Source: Adiantum capillus-veneris (Eukaryota; Streptophyta; Polypodiopsida; Polypodiales; Pteridaceae). Taken from it: DNA of 64,000 nucleotides. A model generated the notes under the pieces. It was not told where the DNA came from and searched no databases. It saw only the letters and a program-made list of their open reading frames with translations. Shown here piece after piece: positions 1 through 11,799 of the stretch (the stretch's first letter is position 1; each line of letters starts with the position of its first letter). The stretch is taken from positions 73,815,410 to 73,879,409 of the forward strand of contig CM043960.1 of the NCBI GenBank assembly GCA_014529385.2. Direction: 5' to 3'. Position numbers and translations under genes: made by a program.

Positions 1-1010
1 TGATAGAGGGAAGCAACCTGGATTGCTTGAACTATTGCCAATCCCTAATTCACCATGGGAGCGTATATCCATGGATTTTATCTTTGAATTGCCTAAATCA
101 ATCCATGGGAATATGAGAATATGGACAATAGTAGACAAGTTCAAAAAACAAGCTCATTTTATACCTGTAAAAAAGACTATCAAAGCCCATGAAATGGAAA
201 CTCTCTTCATATCACAAATCTTCAAGCCATGACTTGCAAATGTCCATAGTGTTGTATAGAGATCTTAGAATGACCAGTAATTTTTGGAGGGGTCTCTTGG
301 AGAATTTAGGGACAAGGCTAAACTTGTCTTTGGACTATCACCCACAAACGGATGGCCAAAGTGACATAGCTAACCTAGCAATTCTTGATCTACTAAAAGC
401 TTATGTAACGAAAGCAGATCAAAGGTCCCAATGGGAGAAGTACTTACCCTTTGTGGAGTATGCCTACAATAACATTGTACATACCTCCACAAGAAAAGCA
501 TCTTTTGAGGTCATAGAGGGAAGATAAAAAAGTCCCTTGCTACTTAACGTACATGGGAAGATCTTCGCTGCAATGAGTATAGCCGAGACCTACAAGAATC
601 TTTCCAAAAGAGTAATAATGATATCTCTATCTCATAGTAAAGGCAAAAGGCTGTTGTGCTGATAAGCAAAGAAGAGCCCAAGCCTTTAAAGAAAATGATT
701 TGTCCTACTTAAATTTCCCAAGTCTTGATTAAGGCTCACGACATGCAAGAATTCTATGGGACACCAAAAGTATTATGCTAAGTTAGCAAAAAGGTACTAT
801 GGTCCCTTCCAAATTCTTAGACCAATCAATGAGATGGCCTATCAAGTCAAGTTGCTCAGTCATTGGCTCAAACACAACGCTTTCCATGTGAGCCTTACAA
901 AGGAGAGCCACCTCAAGAACCAACTATTGAAGACCCACCGGAGATCGAGGACCCAAAAGAGGTGTTACAGCCCGATTCCATTCTCCGACATGAGGACAAG
1001 GTATTAAGGG
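1..1010 (+). pseudogene. Ty3/gypsy integrase, C-terminal half (element A)
   Basis: This is the end of a gypsy pol polyprotein cut by the window edge. Visible pieces are SMDFIFELPKS (first catalytic Asp region, about 72-104), a piece with RDLRMTSNFW (second Asp region, about 264-293), HPQTDGQSDIAN (about 340-375) and the integrase C-terminal barrel LAKRYYGPFQILRPINEMAYQVKL (about 785-855) followed by FHVSL. The pieces fall in several frames with stops, so the gene is dead. The catalytic Glu of the usual HPQTDGQTE motif is Asp here. Element B carries the same protein on the opposite strand at 11.8-13.1 kb. Family knowledge: the integrase inserts the cDNA copy of the retrotransposon. Identification is firm; exact ends are not. 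Confidence 0.88.
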
Positions 1011-1480
1011 GCGATAAAACTATCTAACGGTATCTTATTAAGTTTAAGGAATTATCATTTTGAAGATGCTAGATGGATGCAAGACATACAATTAAAGGAT
1101 AACCTAAACGTTGTCAATGCTTACAATGCTTCCCTAGAGTAAGCAAATGTACAAATTTTTAAAATGAACAAAGTTTTTGTCTTATCAGACTCTCTTTTTC
1201 TTTATTGTGCACAAGTGCTTAGAATCAAGCTTGTGAAGACGAGGTCTTCCAAACACCAAGTAGACCTTCTCACTCTACTATGGAAGATTGATAGGACTAA
1301 CGTGAAGACATGATTGTGGTAGCTTAGACTCTCAAGCACCAAATGGATTAGTCATCCATTTAAGGACGATGTCGTAGGGTAAGATAGGGGTCCTCTAGCC
1401 GCTAGAACAAGTACTAATGAATAGGCTTTACCTTCTCTACCCCATAGTCGAGAACAACTATGATTTCAAGAGAGATGTAA
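1011..1480 (+). pseudogene. degenerate chromodomain-like tail and 3' untranslated region of element A
   Basis: Directly after the integrase the sequence still encodes, in two frames with one stop, RYLIKFKELSF and then EDARWMQDIQLKDN (about 1025-1105). This resembles the chromodomain-like C-terminal tail of chromoviral gypsy integrases. The rest, to the LTR at 1481, is non-coding. It matches the repeated tail of element C (35569-36512) in the same orientation and that of B (about 11285-11780) in reverse. Confidence 0.6.
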
Positions 1481-2052
1481 TGTCATAATAACTAATATCC
1501 AATTCTCCTAAATGATTTTATCATCTTAAACTGATCATTTAATATGGGGAAGTACAAGGGGAGAAAAAGATAGAATATTGGTTACGCTGGTAGACCGGCC
1601 ATAGTAGGGCTCCAAAGGAGAAAAAATAGGGATCCAAAGGGGGGGACATCTGCAAAAGAGAAATGTGCAATAATGGGCTTCAAAGACCCTAAGTTTCAGC
1701 CCATTATGACTTCCAAAATGCTAAGGTTGCACAACACTCTTTGGTCTAGAGCGATTTTTCTATTTCAAACACACTACACAAAATGCTAAGGTTCCAAAAT
1801 TCAAAGGGTATGTTCAATTGTCCAACCCTAGGGAAAATTGGATGGTTTAGTGATGACCACAAAGTCTTTCATGACTCCTAAAGAGAAGGGGGTGATCCCC
1901 AAAGGTAGGGTAAGAGAGAGAAGCTTGTGCGAGAACGCGCACACACACTCAGAGCCTTCCCTTTACACAAAGGTCATAATGGACACATGTGAGCTCCCTA
2001 GGCCAATTACCCACAAGGTGCACTCAAACCCTATTGGATGTCCATAGAGGTG

Positions 2053-2057
2053 GAACA
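2053..2057. repeat. target site duplication of the copia element (GAACA)
   Basis: GAACA at 2053-2057, just before the first LTR, is repeated exactly at 7267-7271, just after the second. A 5-bp duplication is standard for LTR retrotransposons. Removing the element rejoins gypsy A LTR sequence seen uninterrupted in B. Confidence 0.95.
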
Positions 2058-2379
2058 TGTAAAGAATGAGGATGGAAGAGAGCTACACAAGACAAGCACA
2101 AAGCACACAGAGATGGAAAGCTTCTTCTTCTTCTTCTCAGAAAAGAGAGTACAAAATGACTAAGTGCTAAAGCTGAAAAGTAGCACATATGTACATGCGG
2201 TCACTAAATGTGAACTCACTAGAAGTATACTAGGCTGGCACTATATGTGTAGTCTAGTTGTAGAATCACTAGCAGAGATCCTCCGTGTCGGTCACCTAAC
2301 GCGCCAATGAGTAAATGCCGTAAGCGGCCAAGACCCATAGTGGATGCCAGCTCAAGGTGTAGAGCTCGACATCTCAACA
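2058..2379 (-). repeat. 3' LTR of the copia element
   Basis: On the minus strand it runs TGTTGAGATG...CTTTACA. It matches 6946-7266 along its length. It contains a CTT-rich run (about 2117-2140) near one end and follows the polypurine tract directly. Confidence 0.93.
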
Positions 2380-4302
2380 CTCCCCCTCGATCTCTGCATG
2401 TCGCAGAGTCCAAGCATAGTCCGAAAACGTCGAAGCTTCTTAGCTCCGAGGGCCTTGGTAAAGATATCCACTATCTTCTCTTCTGTGCTGACGTAGACCA
2501 AGTCGATGTCGCCCGCCAACACTCGCTCTCGAACGTAGTGGTAATGGACCTCTATGTGTTTGGTCCTGGCATGGAACACTGGGTTCCTAGCCAACTGCAT
2601 GCTGGTGAGGTTGTCACAATGGATGACAATCTGCTGGTCCACCTGCACTCCCAAGTCCTCAAGTAATGTGCGTAGCCAAGCTACCTTTGTACTCGGCCTC
2701 TGTGCTCGATAAAGCAACCGTAGGCTGCTTTTTGCTGCTCCAAGTAAAAGCAGCACTCCCAAAAGAGAACATGAAGCCACTCGTAGATCTCCTATCAACA
2801 ATGCTACCTGCCCAATCTGCATTTGTATACCCATACAATGCTAATGGTGCATCTGCTGCATAGAACAATGCGTAGTCAAGAGTCCCTTGCATATACCTAA
2901 GTGTGCGTCGTACTCCATCCAAATGTGGCTTCCTCGGAAGCTGCATGAACTGACTCTCCAAGCCTACTGTGTAGCTCAAGTCTGGCCTCGTGATATTCAA
3001 GTAGATTAGACTACCCACAATCTTCTTGTACATATTGACATCCTCAACAACATCACCCTTCTCTGCACTCAGCTTTTCATTCACATCCAAGGGAATAGAA
3101 ATTGGCTTACAATCAGCCATACCATACTTTGACAACATGTCCAAAGCATACTGTCTCTGTGATAGCCACACACCCTATGGAGTTTCGATCACCTCAATGC
3201 CAAGAAAGTAGCGCAACTCGCCTAAATCTTTCATTTCAAACTCCTGTTTGAGAAGACCCTTCACATGGTCAATCTCCATAGCATTGTCACCAACAATAAT
3301 AAGCTCATCTACATATATGGTAATGACCACAATCCCCACATCACTCTCACGTACATAGAGTGAATGATCAGCATGAGCTCTCCTAAAACCAATACTGACA
3401 AGATACTTGGCAATCCTGTCATACCATGCTCTAGAGCCCTGCTTCAAACCATACAAAGCTTTGAGAAGTCTGCATACATAATCTGGGTAACCTGGATCGA
3501 CATAACCAGGTGGCTGATCCATATACACTTCCTCTTGCAACTCACCATTCAAGAAGGCATTCTTTACATCCATTTGATGCATAATCCATCCTCTAGATGT
3601 AGCCACTGCTATGACAGCTCTCACAGTCGTCATCTTTTCCACTGGAGCAAAGGTCTCCTCATAGTCTATGCCATACGTCTATGCATAACCCTTTGCGACC
3701 GGCCTTGCCTTATGACGCTCGATGTTACCATCAGCCTTATGCTTGGTTTTATACACCCATTTACAGCCAATATCTTTCTTGCCACTTGGCAATGGCACCA
3801 ACTCCCATGTGTCATTTGCTTCCAATGCAGCCATCTCTTCATTCATTGCATCATCCCAATGCACATTTCCAATTGCATCCTCAAAACATGTGGGCTCCAC
3901 ATCCTGTATCACCTTAGCCATGTAGGATTGGTGATGCGCTAGATACCCATCATAAGTCAATTTCTGAACTGGATTTCTGACTCTATTAGATCTGCGCGGT
4001 CCTGGGTCACTGCTTTGCACTCTAGCATCTTCTTGTACTTTCCTTACACCAGGTGTCCTGACAGCCGGAATTCCAAATTCCTCATAAAGACTTTGTTCAG
4101 AACCATCTGAATCCATGTCTACATGTGAAAAACTTGATGATGCATAAGCCATAAAGGGAGGTTCATCAACCTTTTCCTTTCCTTTTCGTGATACATTCCC
4201 TGTACTTGTTGGTGGAGTAACCTGCGTACGTAGTCTACCATTCCATGGTTTCTCAACAGAGCCATGAGAAGAGGACTCTTGTGGTCCACTCAAAACCTGT
4301 GA
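2352..4302 (-). pseudogene. copia reverse transcriptase and RNase H
   Basis: The RT part shows WDDAMNEEMAALEANDTWELV, the conserved GCKWVYKTK block, MDVKNAFLNGELQEEVYMDQ, CRLLKALYGLKQ and the active-site region ITIYVDELIIVGD. The motif reads YVDE instead of the usual YVDD. The RNase H part shows GYTNADWAGSIVDRRSTSG and SSTEAEY, then continues after a frameshift near 2690 as VAWLRTLLEDLGV and IHCDNLTS. In-frame TAG stops lie at 3679 and 3175, with TAG at 4303 marking the upstream end of this segment. The stop at 3679 falls on the Gln usually conserved after AKGY/F. All but the last segment share one frame. Family knowledge: this unit copies the element RNA and removes the template. Confidence 0.93.
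2380..2390 (-). promoter_or_regulatory. polypurine tract of the copia element
   Basis: The minus strand reads TCGAGGGGGAG directly before the TGTTGAG start of the 3' LTR. This is the expected plus-strand DNA priming site of reverse transcription. Confidence 0.8.
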
Positions 4303-5568
4303 CTATGGCCTCACATTTTGTACAACCACATCATCTTTTACATCAGCCCCAATAGTGCTATGTGCATTACTGTACCAGCTGCTCATCTCATCAAAGACTA
4401 CATCTCTCCTCACTCGTAATTCTCGTGTAGTAGGATTGTAGCACCTGTACCCCTTTTGTTCAAGGGAATATCCCACAAGAATACATTTCTATGCTTTAGG
4501 ATCCAATTTCGTACGCAACTCATCTGATACATGCACATAAGCTATGCAGCCAAATGCTTTCAAGTGTGCCAAATCAGGCTTTGTACCTGTAAACTTTTCC
4601 TCAGGTGTTACATCATGCACCGCAGCTGTAGGTGTCCTGTTCATAATGTACACAGCTATATTTACGGCTTCAGCCCAGAAATGATGAGGCATGTTCTTCT
4701 CATTCATCAATGCACGTGCAACCTCTGCAATGTGCATGTTTTTCCTTTCTACGACCCCATTCTGTTGTGGAGTATATCTGCATGTAAACTGCCTGCGTAT
4801 ACCATGTATTTGCAGAAAATCTGAAAAATCATTGGAGAAGTACTCTCCCTCTCCATCTGACCTCAATGTCTTGATTTGCATATTTGTCTCCTTCTCAATT
4901 ATGACTTTGAAGTCTTGAAAGTGACCAAACACTTCACTTTTGTTACGCATGAAGTAGACCCATACTTTCCTTGTATGGTCATCAATGAAAGAGACATAAT
5001 ACCTGCAACCATGTATACTTGCAGTATCGGTTGGACCCCAAACATCTGTGTGCACCACCTCAAGTGGATTTTTACATACATTGCGCTCATGTGGAAATGA
5101 GCCCTTTGACTGTTTTCCAAACTGGCATGCTGCACACACTTTATGCATACCATCCACCTTGAATTTGGGCAAACCTTTTACAATTTGTTTTGATTGCATG
5201 CTGCGCAATCTCTGCTCATTGACATGGCCAATGCGTTTGTGCCAAATGTCAACATCAGCCACAACACCTGTGCCCTGTGCAAATAATGCAGCTTTTACCT
5301 CAGGCATGTCTACATTCAGCGTAAACATTCTGCCCACACATTTTCCCTCTGTGATCAGCTTACAACCATTCTGGAAATCTTCTACATAAAAGCCATTTGG
5401 ATTGAAGCTAACCTGCAAACCCTGCTCAACCATTTTTCCAACAGAAACAAGATTCTTTGTAATGTTTGGGACATGAAGTACATCTGCTAAGTACTTTGAT
5501 TTCCCACTCTTCGTATTTAGAGGTATGTCCCCTACATGAGCAATGGGGTGAGCTGTGTCATCTCCTGT
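4303..5568 (-). pseudogene. copia integrase (with protease-integrase linker)
   Basis: The frame is continuous with gag and RT. It begins in the typical VLHVPNITKNLVSVGKM linker (about 5430-5480), then an HHCC zinc domain (WHKRIGH ... CAACQFGK, about 5110-5260). The DDE core follows: HTDVWGP, FIDDHTRKVWVYFM, SDGEGEY and TPQQNGVVERKN (about 4735-5070). The KAFGC..YVHV region precedes a TAG at 4489. Another TAG at 4303 lies in the low-complexity linker before RT. All three acidic catalytic positions are readable. Confidence 0.93.
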
Positions 5569-6783
5569 CTACACATAGCCTAACACATCTGGTTTGTGCA
5601 TATCTCTAAACCACTCTCCATGAGATGTCATGTGATTAGAGGCACCTAAATCCACATACCAAACATCATCTTGGGTGGAATTCTTTGCAGTCATTGTATT
5701 CATTACATGCTGCATAACAAACATGCGCTTGTTTTTGCTGTCATCTGCATCTCTTCTAGTAGATGCATAGTTGCCTTGTTCTCTCTTTCCATTTGCTTTT
5801 CCATTTGGACATGCACGTGACATGTGACCTCTTTCACCACAAGTCCAACATTCTCTGCTATCTGGAGTATGTTGCTGCCTGCTTGATCCTGCACCACGAC
5901 CTCTTTGACTCCCCCTGCCTTGAGACTGGTTTCCCCTGCCACCTGTATTGTTTTGATTTGATTGGCCTTCCAAAAATTGGCCCCTGCAACCCCTTGGGCC
6001 TCGACTACGACCTCTACCTCTACCTATGTTGGAGTTAGAATAGAAGTCCTGTTCAGAATTATTTCTGCCATGAGAAGAAGATGTGTCAAGGTTCTTCTCC
6101 TCAAGAATAAGCATAGAAATCAAATCTTGGAACACGGGGATGTCATCTCTTGTATTCATGGAAGACCTAAAATGTACATACTCATCTCCTAGACCATCCA
6201 AACATGCACGGACAATGTCATCGTCTTGCTATGAGACTTTAATAGATCCAAGAGCCTCAATGATACTCTTGATCTTCAAGGCATAATCATTGATTGAGAG
6301 GTTGTTCCTCTTAACCTGATTTAACTCCGACTTTAGTTGAAGCTTCTTGGCCTTGGTGTTCACCTCGAATACTCTGCCTAAGTTTCTCCATGCAATGGCG
6401 GGGGTTTCAACATCCTGTAGATAGCCCATCATGCCATCTGTGATGCTCATAGAAAGCCAATACATCACTTTGCTCTAGCCTTGTTGCCAGTCCCTCAAAG
6501 CTTTCCTTTGTTCTGCTGTAGCATTTTCCTTGGGAATCTCTGGTTCCTTTTCATTGTCTCCTTCTACATAGTCCCAATAAAATTTTCCTTTTAGGAAATT
6601 TGTTATTCTGAACTTCCATGCAGGGTAGTTATTTTTCTCAAGCTTCTCAGTGACAATCTGACTGAACGTCAGACATCTTGAAGCACTAAGACAAAATAGC
6701 TGCAATCTGCAAAAACCTGTAAATCTGCTGAACCTGCTATCGTGGTACCTGCAACGCTTTCTACACTCAACGAGTGTCCACAA
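5569..6783 (-). pseudogene. copia gag with zinc knuckle and protease active site
   Basis: The gag start is uncertain: the clear homology begins at EKLEKNNYPAWKFRI (about 6600-6645). Then follow a gag core with WLSMSITDGMMGYLQ, an RG-rich linker (RGRGRSRGPRG) and a CCHC knuckle CWTCGERGHMSRAC (about 5811-5852). The protease active-site region is YVDLGASNHMTS (about 5620-5655), with Leu in place of the usual Ser/Thr after Asp. In-frame TAG stops occur at 6475, 6229 and 5569. Family knowledge: gag forms the virus-like particle and protease cleaves the polyprotein. Confidence 0.88.
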
Positions 6784-6932
6784 TCAAGCGTACATACAAC
6801 CACTGTACTTGTATAGTAAATCTCTGTATATTGCACCTTGGAGATCTGTTCAAAAACTTTTGCATCTGGTCGTGGATTGCGAACAAAGGGATTGTGATGC
6901 TCTTGCTCTCTTAGCCTCTCTTGCCTGCACCA

Positions 6933-6945
6933 GGCTTTGATACCA
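6933..6945 (-). promoter_or_regulatory. primer binding site of the copia element (tRNA-iMet type)
   Basis: The minus strand reads TGGTATCAAAGCC immediately after the 5' LTR. The usual initiator-Met tRNA primer site is TGGTATCAGAGCC, one mismatch away. Confidence 0.88.
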
Positions 6946-7266
6946 TGTAAAGAATGAGGATGCAAGAGAGCTACACAAGACAAGCACAAAGCACACAGAG
7001 ATGGAAAGCTTCTTCTTCTTCTTCTCAGAAAAGAGAGTACAAAATGACTAAGTGCTAAAGCTGAAAAGTAGCACATATGTACATGCGGTCACTAAGTGTG
7101 AACTCGCTAGAAGTGTACTAGGCTGGCACTTTATGTGTAGTCCAGCTTAGAATCACTGGCAGAGATCCTCCGTGTCGGTCACCTAACGCGCCAGTGAGTA
7201 AATGCTGTAAGCGGCCAAGACCCGTAGTGGATGCCAGCTCAAGGTGTAGAGCTCAGCATCTCAACA
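6946..7266 (-). repeat. 5' LTR of the copia element
   Basis: Partner of 2058-2379. It starts TGTTGAGATG and ends CTTTACA on the minus strand. Differences from the other LTR are scattered single bases plus one or two short indels. Confidence 0.93.
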
Positions 7267-8356
7267 GAACAATGAGATGTAGGCTAGAGTAAATCTAGTT
7301 TAAGTAATTTAAAACACTTGATAAAAGAACCAATAAGAACTAAGCTCTCTAGAAGACTATTGGCCAGTCTCCCAGGGTCCAATGAGCATTCAACAACCCA
7401 ATGGCTTGCCTGATTCCTATTGGCCAGAAGACAAAGGGGTCCAATGAGAGATTAATTGATTTATTTAACTACCTAGAGTTCTCACAAAATTGGAAGGGGG
7501 GGCACATGTCACAAGGCTATCACTTATGATTCTCAATTTTAATTAGCTAAGCTTTGCAGGGTCCAATGGGGTGCCAGCATGAGTAATTTGCAAGAGGGGT
7601 CGACCAAGAAAGAGAGGGGCTGATTTTGGCAAGGCATTATCACACACACACTCATATAATCTCATGTGTGGAGCAAGAAGACTATCTCTCTCCTTCTCAA
7701 GCTTTAATGGAAAGCTCATCATCTACTCCAAGCTTGTGACAAGGGAGGCCTACACCAACAACTCTTGGCTTTGTGATGCAAATCCAACCAAGAGACAAGC
7801 TTCAATGCATGTTCATCTCCTCTACCATGCTAATTACTAAGCTATTGTAAGCTTTTATGAGTGATTATGTGAGGAGATATAATTCTTTCTCGTAAGACTA
7901 CTCCTTCTTCCTCTCAATCTACTCTCCTACCCTACTAGCTCTCACCATCTTCGAAGGTGTGTGAGGTCTCGAGTTTGAGACCATGAGGGAATTGATGTTG
8001 TGTTTTATAAGTGTTTGCTTAGTGCTTGAAAGCTTCCATCTTCATTGCATTACCTAGTTATTGAAGGAACACAAAGAATTGTATTGTAAAATGACTCCCT
8101 TGATGGGGGAAACATATAATACAAAGCCTTTTGGAGGGTGGTCCAGCTCCATGTAAATCCGGTCTTCAACTGTTGTCAATAGCTTAATTTCTCTCTCTTT
8201 TGAAGTATTGTTCATGCCTATCTAGCTAGGTGTTTTGCTTTTTGTTGCTCTCTCCGCACTGTTTCTATGCTCATTATGAAGCTATTCTAATGAAATGCTC
8301 ACTATGTCTATGTTAATTTCCGTTACACACAAGCTAATAGGCCATTAAATGTTACA

Positions 8357-9756
8357 TGATGCATAGTTAGGTGGTTCCAGATGAGGATGCATATGGCACT
8401 GAGGTTGCTGATAGGGATAGGTTGGCACAGTTAGTGCATGTTTTGTCGGCTTTCGGGTCTCTCATGTCTGACCTTTTGGTCTCGAGACCTAATCTTGCTT
8501 ATGCGATTGGTGCATTTGCAGTGGGAGTTGTCAGTTGCTTATGCGGTTTGTGCGATGAGTAACACTGGCATTGTGCATAGTGGAGCCATACAAGTCGTCA
8601 CTCGATACCTACATGAGGAGTGTCATCGTGGCTCTAGCCCTAGTGGTATGCATGTTGCATCTACACTAGAGTAGTTACAGATGCACTCACGTGTTTGGAG
8701 TGAGCCAGTGGGCATAGGTTGAGAGCCATCCTCTCTCACTTCTTGTATATACTAGTTGTAGGCTAGTCTTCTCTCCACTTATCGGCACACGAATTTGTTG
8801 AGAGCCGTCAGTCATCTCTGGGGATGCACAACTTAGTCAGTCAATTTCAGTGGCAAAATACCTCAAGTTCTATGTTTGCAGGAGGCACACATAGCCCATT
8901 CACTTGATTTAGTTGGTGAAATACCTCAAGAGTGTGTACACAAACCCAGTCAAATCACCAAAGCAAAAAAAAAACTTGTGTCAAATATTGGAAGCAGAGC
9001 ACTGAATAATCACTCAGATGGCTTCGATGGCTATGAAAAAAAAGCATCTTCCAAGTACTTGTGCATAGTAGCAAGGAACATGCCTCTATCTTCTTAATTC
9101 TATCTCTTACCATTATTCATCGAAAACTTATTACCATAAAGAACACAAAGACTCTCACCATCGTTCTCTGCATTTTTTTAGGGTTCCTCCACAAAGATGC
9201 AGGAAAAGAAAAACCAAGTTACAAGGCAGGCTATTGGCTCTTAAAGCCTTAGTTTGTCATGGATTAGAGACGCATCATGATGCAGTGTTCCACTCGCCCA
9301 AAATGTGTTCAATACAAAAGAAAAACTTGCTAAAAAAAAATGTAATGGGAAGTCAGATGTATTGTTTTCTAACCTTAAGAATCTACTACAAATTTGAGTC
9401 TATCCATTCATCTCTCTTTTAGCTCTTTGAAAAGCTAAAGATAATTTTCAGAATTGTCACTAAAATGTGTATGCTGCATATTCTCAACATTCCATTAAGG
9501 AAAAGCCGCATAAATTAGATAGGTAAAATTCATTGAGAAACCCTAAATGCACAGAGAAAACAAAGGACACCCTCAAAGGGCACGAGATACTTGAAACTCA
9601 TCCCCTAGATAGGATATTTGCACTGGCCTTGATTGTATTTTTCTAGCAAAATTATTTAGCTGGCAACTTGTCGAAACTCACAAAACTTAGGCCATCGGGG
9701 CTGCACTACATTACAACTGATAATGAGGATGAGTTGATCGTAAGAATGGGCATGAC
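8357..9756. other. degenerate spacer between gypsy LTRs A and B
   Basis: No intact gene. Apart from a copia RT scrap near 8371-8674 I see only A/T-rich unique-looking sequence with short open frames without recognisable motifs. The missing outer end of B's left LTR should lie at 9757, so a deletion or rearrangement happened here. Confidence 0.6.
8371..8674 (+). pseudogene. fragment of a Ty1/copia RT-RNase H junction
   Basis: One frame gives SRPNLAYAIGAF, resembling the copia block (T/S)RPDIAYAVG. A second frame gives AYAVCAMSNTG and AIQVVTRYLH, resembling the block that normally follows (SRFMSNPG..HW.A..RILRYL). Two frames, several mismatches and no flanking LTR indicate an old fragment unrelated to the complete copia element. 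Confidence 0.5.
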
Positions 9757-11284
9757 AAATTGAGCATTTCATTAGAATAGATTCCTAATGAGAATAACAA
9801 GAGTGCTTGGGTGGAGAGAGCAACAAAAATCATAACACCTAGTTAGATAGCATGAACAATACTTCAAAAGAGAGAAATCAAGCTATTGAAAACAATTAAG
9901 GAACGAACTTACATGGAGCAAGTCCCCCCTCAAAAAGGCTTTGTATTATGGTTTCTCCCATCAAGAGAGACATTTTACAATACAATTCTTTGTGCTCCTT
10001 CAATACTAGCTAGTGCACTGAAGATGGAAACTTCAAGCACTAAGAAAAATACTTATTAAACACAACATCAATTCCCTCACGGTCTCAGAACCAAGACCTC
10101 ACACACCTTCAAAGATTGTGCGAGATAGCGTGGTATGAGAGTAGATTGAGAGGAAGAAGGAGTATTCTTACAAGAAATATATACATCTCCATTAGCATAG
10201 CTCAGTTTAGTATTTAGAATGGTAGAGGAGATGAGCATGCATTGAAGCTTGGCTCTTGGTTTGATTTGCATCACAAAGCCAAGAGTTGTTGGTGTAGGCC
10301 TCCCTTCTCCCAAGCTTGGATTAGGTTGTGATAAGATTTCCATTAAAGCTTGAGAAGGAGAGAGAGAGTCTTCCTACTCCACACATGGACTAGTGTGAGT
10401 GTGTATGCAATAATGCCTTCGAAAAATCAGCCCCCCCTTTCTCTCTCTTGGTGGACCCCTCTTGCTATTTTCTCATGGTGCAACCCTATTCGACCTCCCC
10501 AGGCTTAGCTAATGGAATTTCAAGAGCATAAGTGATACCCTTCTAACATGCGTCCCCATTTCCCCTTTTGTGAGAGCTTTAGGTAATTAATAAATGCAAC
10601 TAAACTCTCATTTGCCCTTTGCCTCCTAGCCAGTAGGAATAAGGCAAGCCATTGGGCTATTGAATGCTCATTGGACCCCTTGGGAGACTTTCCAATAGTC
10701 TTCTAGAGAGCTTAACTCTTATTGATTCTTTTATTAAGTGTTTTTAAACTAATTGAACTAGATTTACTCTAGCCTAATTCTCATTGGTCCACCTTCAAGG
10801 CCATCCAATAGGATTTGAGTACACCTTGTGGACATCTGGGCTAGGGAGCTGACATGTGTCCCTCCTTCCCTTTGTGTAAAGGGAGCTTGTGTGTGTGTGT
10901 GTGTGAGTTTATCTCTCATCTCCTACTTCTAGGGATCTCCCCCTCCTATCTAGGGATGCATGCAAACTTTTTGAGCACACACAAAGCATCCAATTTTCCT
11001 AGAGTTTGACCTTTGGACACAGCCTTTGAGTTTTGGAACCTTAGCATTTTGGAAGTTTTAATAGGATGAACCTTAGGGTCTTTAAAGCCCACTGTTGCAC
11101 CTTGGTCTTTTGCAAATGGCCCCCCCTTTTGATCCCTATTTTCCCTCATGTGGATCCCTATTGTGGCCGATTTGCTAGCTGAACCAATATTCTAGCATTT
11201 TCTCCCCTAGCACTTCCCCATATTAAATGATCAATTTAAAATGAGAAAATCATTTCGGAGAATTAGATATTAGTCATTATGACA
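9757..11284 (-). repeat. 3' LTR of gypsy element B, truncated at its outer end
   Basis: This is the reverse complement of LTR A. Its inner end is TGTCATAATGACTAATATC read on the minus strand from 11284. The outer roughly 75 bp, including the TGTTACA end, are missing: homology starts at about 9757. It carries a GT microsatellite (10888-10905), far shorter than in B's 5' LTR. Confidence 0.85.
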
Positions 11285-11799
11285 TTACCTCTCTCTTGAA
11301 ATCATAGCCCTCAAATATGGGGTAGAGAAGATAAAGCATAGTCATTAGTCCTTTTTCTAGTGGGTAGAGGATCCCTATGTTACCCTACGACGTCGTTCTA
11401 GAATGGATGACTAGTCCATTTGGTGCTTCAGAGCCTAAGCTGCTGCAAGCATGTCTGCACATTAGTCCTATCAATATTCCATAGTAGAGTGATAAGATTT
11501 ACTTGGTGTTTGGGAGACGTCGTCTCCGCAAACTTGATCTAAGCATGCATACAACTTCATTTTTGTGCACAATAAAGAAAAAGAGAGTCTTATAAGACAA
11601 AAACTTTGTTCATTGTTAAACATTTGTACATTTGCTTACTCTAGGGAAGCATTGTAAGCATTGACAAGGTTTAGGTTATCCTTTAATTTTATGCCTTGCA
11701 TTCATCTAGCATCTTCAAAAGGATAATTCTTAAACTTAATAAGATATCATCAGATAGTCTTACCGCCTCTTAGTACCTTGTCTTCATGTCGGAGAATAG
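11285..11799 (-). other. 3' untranslated tail of gypsy element B
   Basis: Matches, in reverse, the tail of A (1011-1480) and the repeated tail of C (35569-36512). A degenerate chromodomain-like reading (EDAR-MQ region) is present near 11690-11720. No open frame. Confidence 0.7.

Larger units (their letters stand above)
2058..7266 (-). mobile_element. complete but inactive Ty1/copia retrotransposon, 5.2 kb
   Basis: The element has two near-identical LTRs of about 321 bp (2058-2379 and 6946-7266), a 5-bp TSD, a tRNA-iMet-type primer binding site and a G-rich polypurine tract. One polyprotein frame on the minus strand runs gag, protease, integrase, RT, RNase H, the copia order. The LTRs differ at roughly a dozen positions by eye, mostly transitions, so insertion is not very recent. 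Seven in-frame TAG codons and one frameshift near 2690 inactivate it. It is nested inside gypsy LTR A. Confidence 0.95.
1481..8356 (+). repeat. 3' LTR of gypsy element A, split by a copia insertion
   Basis: The LTR starts with TGTCATAATAAC and ends with CATTAAATGTTACA, so it has TG...CA ends. Its two halves, 1481-2057 and 7272-8356, total about 1.66 kb after removing the nested copia element and one TSD copy. The reverse complement of the same LTR occurs at 9757-11284 and 22730-24380 (element B), and a related LTR at 36513 (element C). A 5' partner and flanking TSD would lie left of the window. Confidence 0.85.

Noticed and set aside
3364-5400. Plus-strand open frames of up to 192 aa over the copia element
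   Set aside because: They lie antisense to a clear copia RT and integrase and have no motifs of their own.
6669-7076. 135-aa minus-strand ORF over the copia 5' LTR
   Set aside because: It spans the LTR and primer site and is mostly low-complexity Leu/Ser/Arg. Not a plausible gene.
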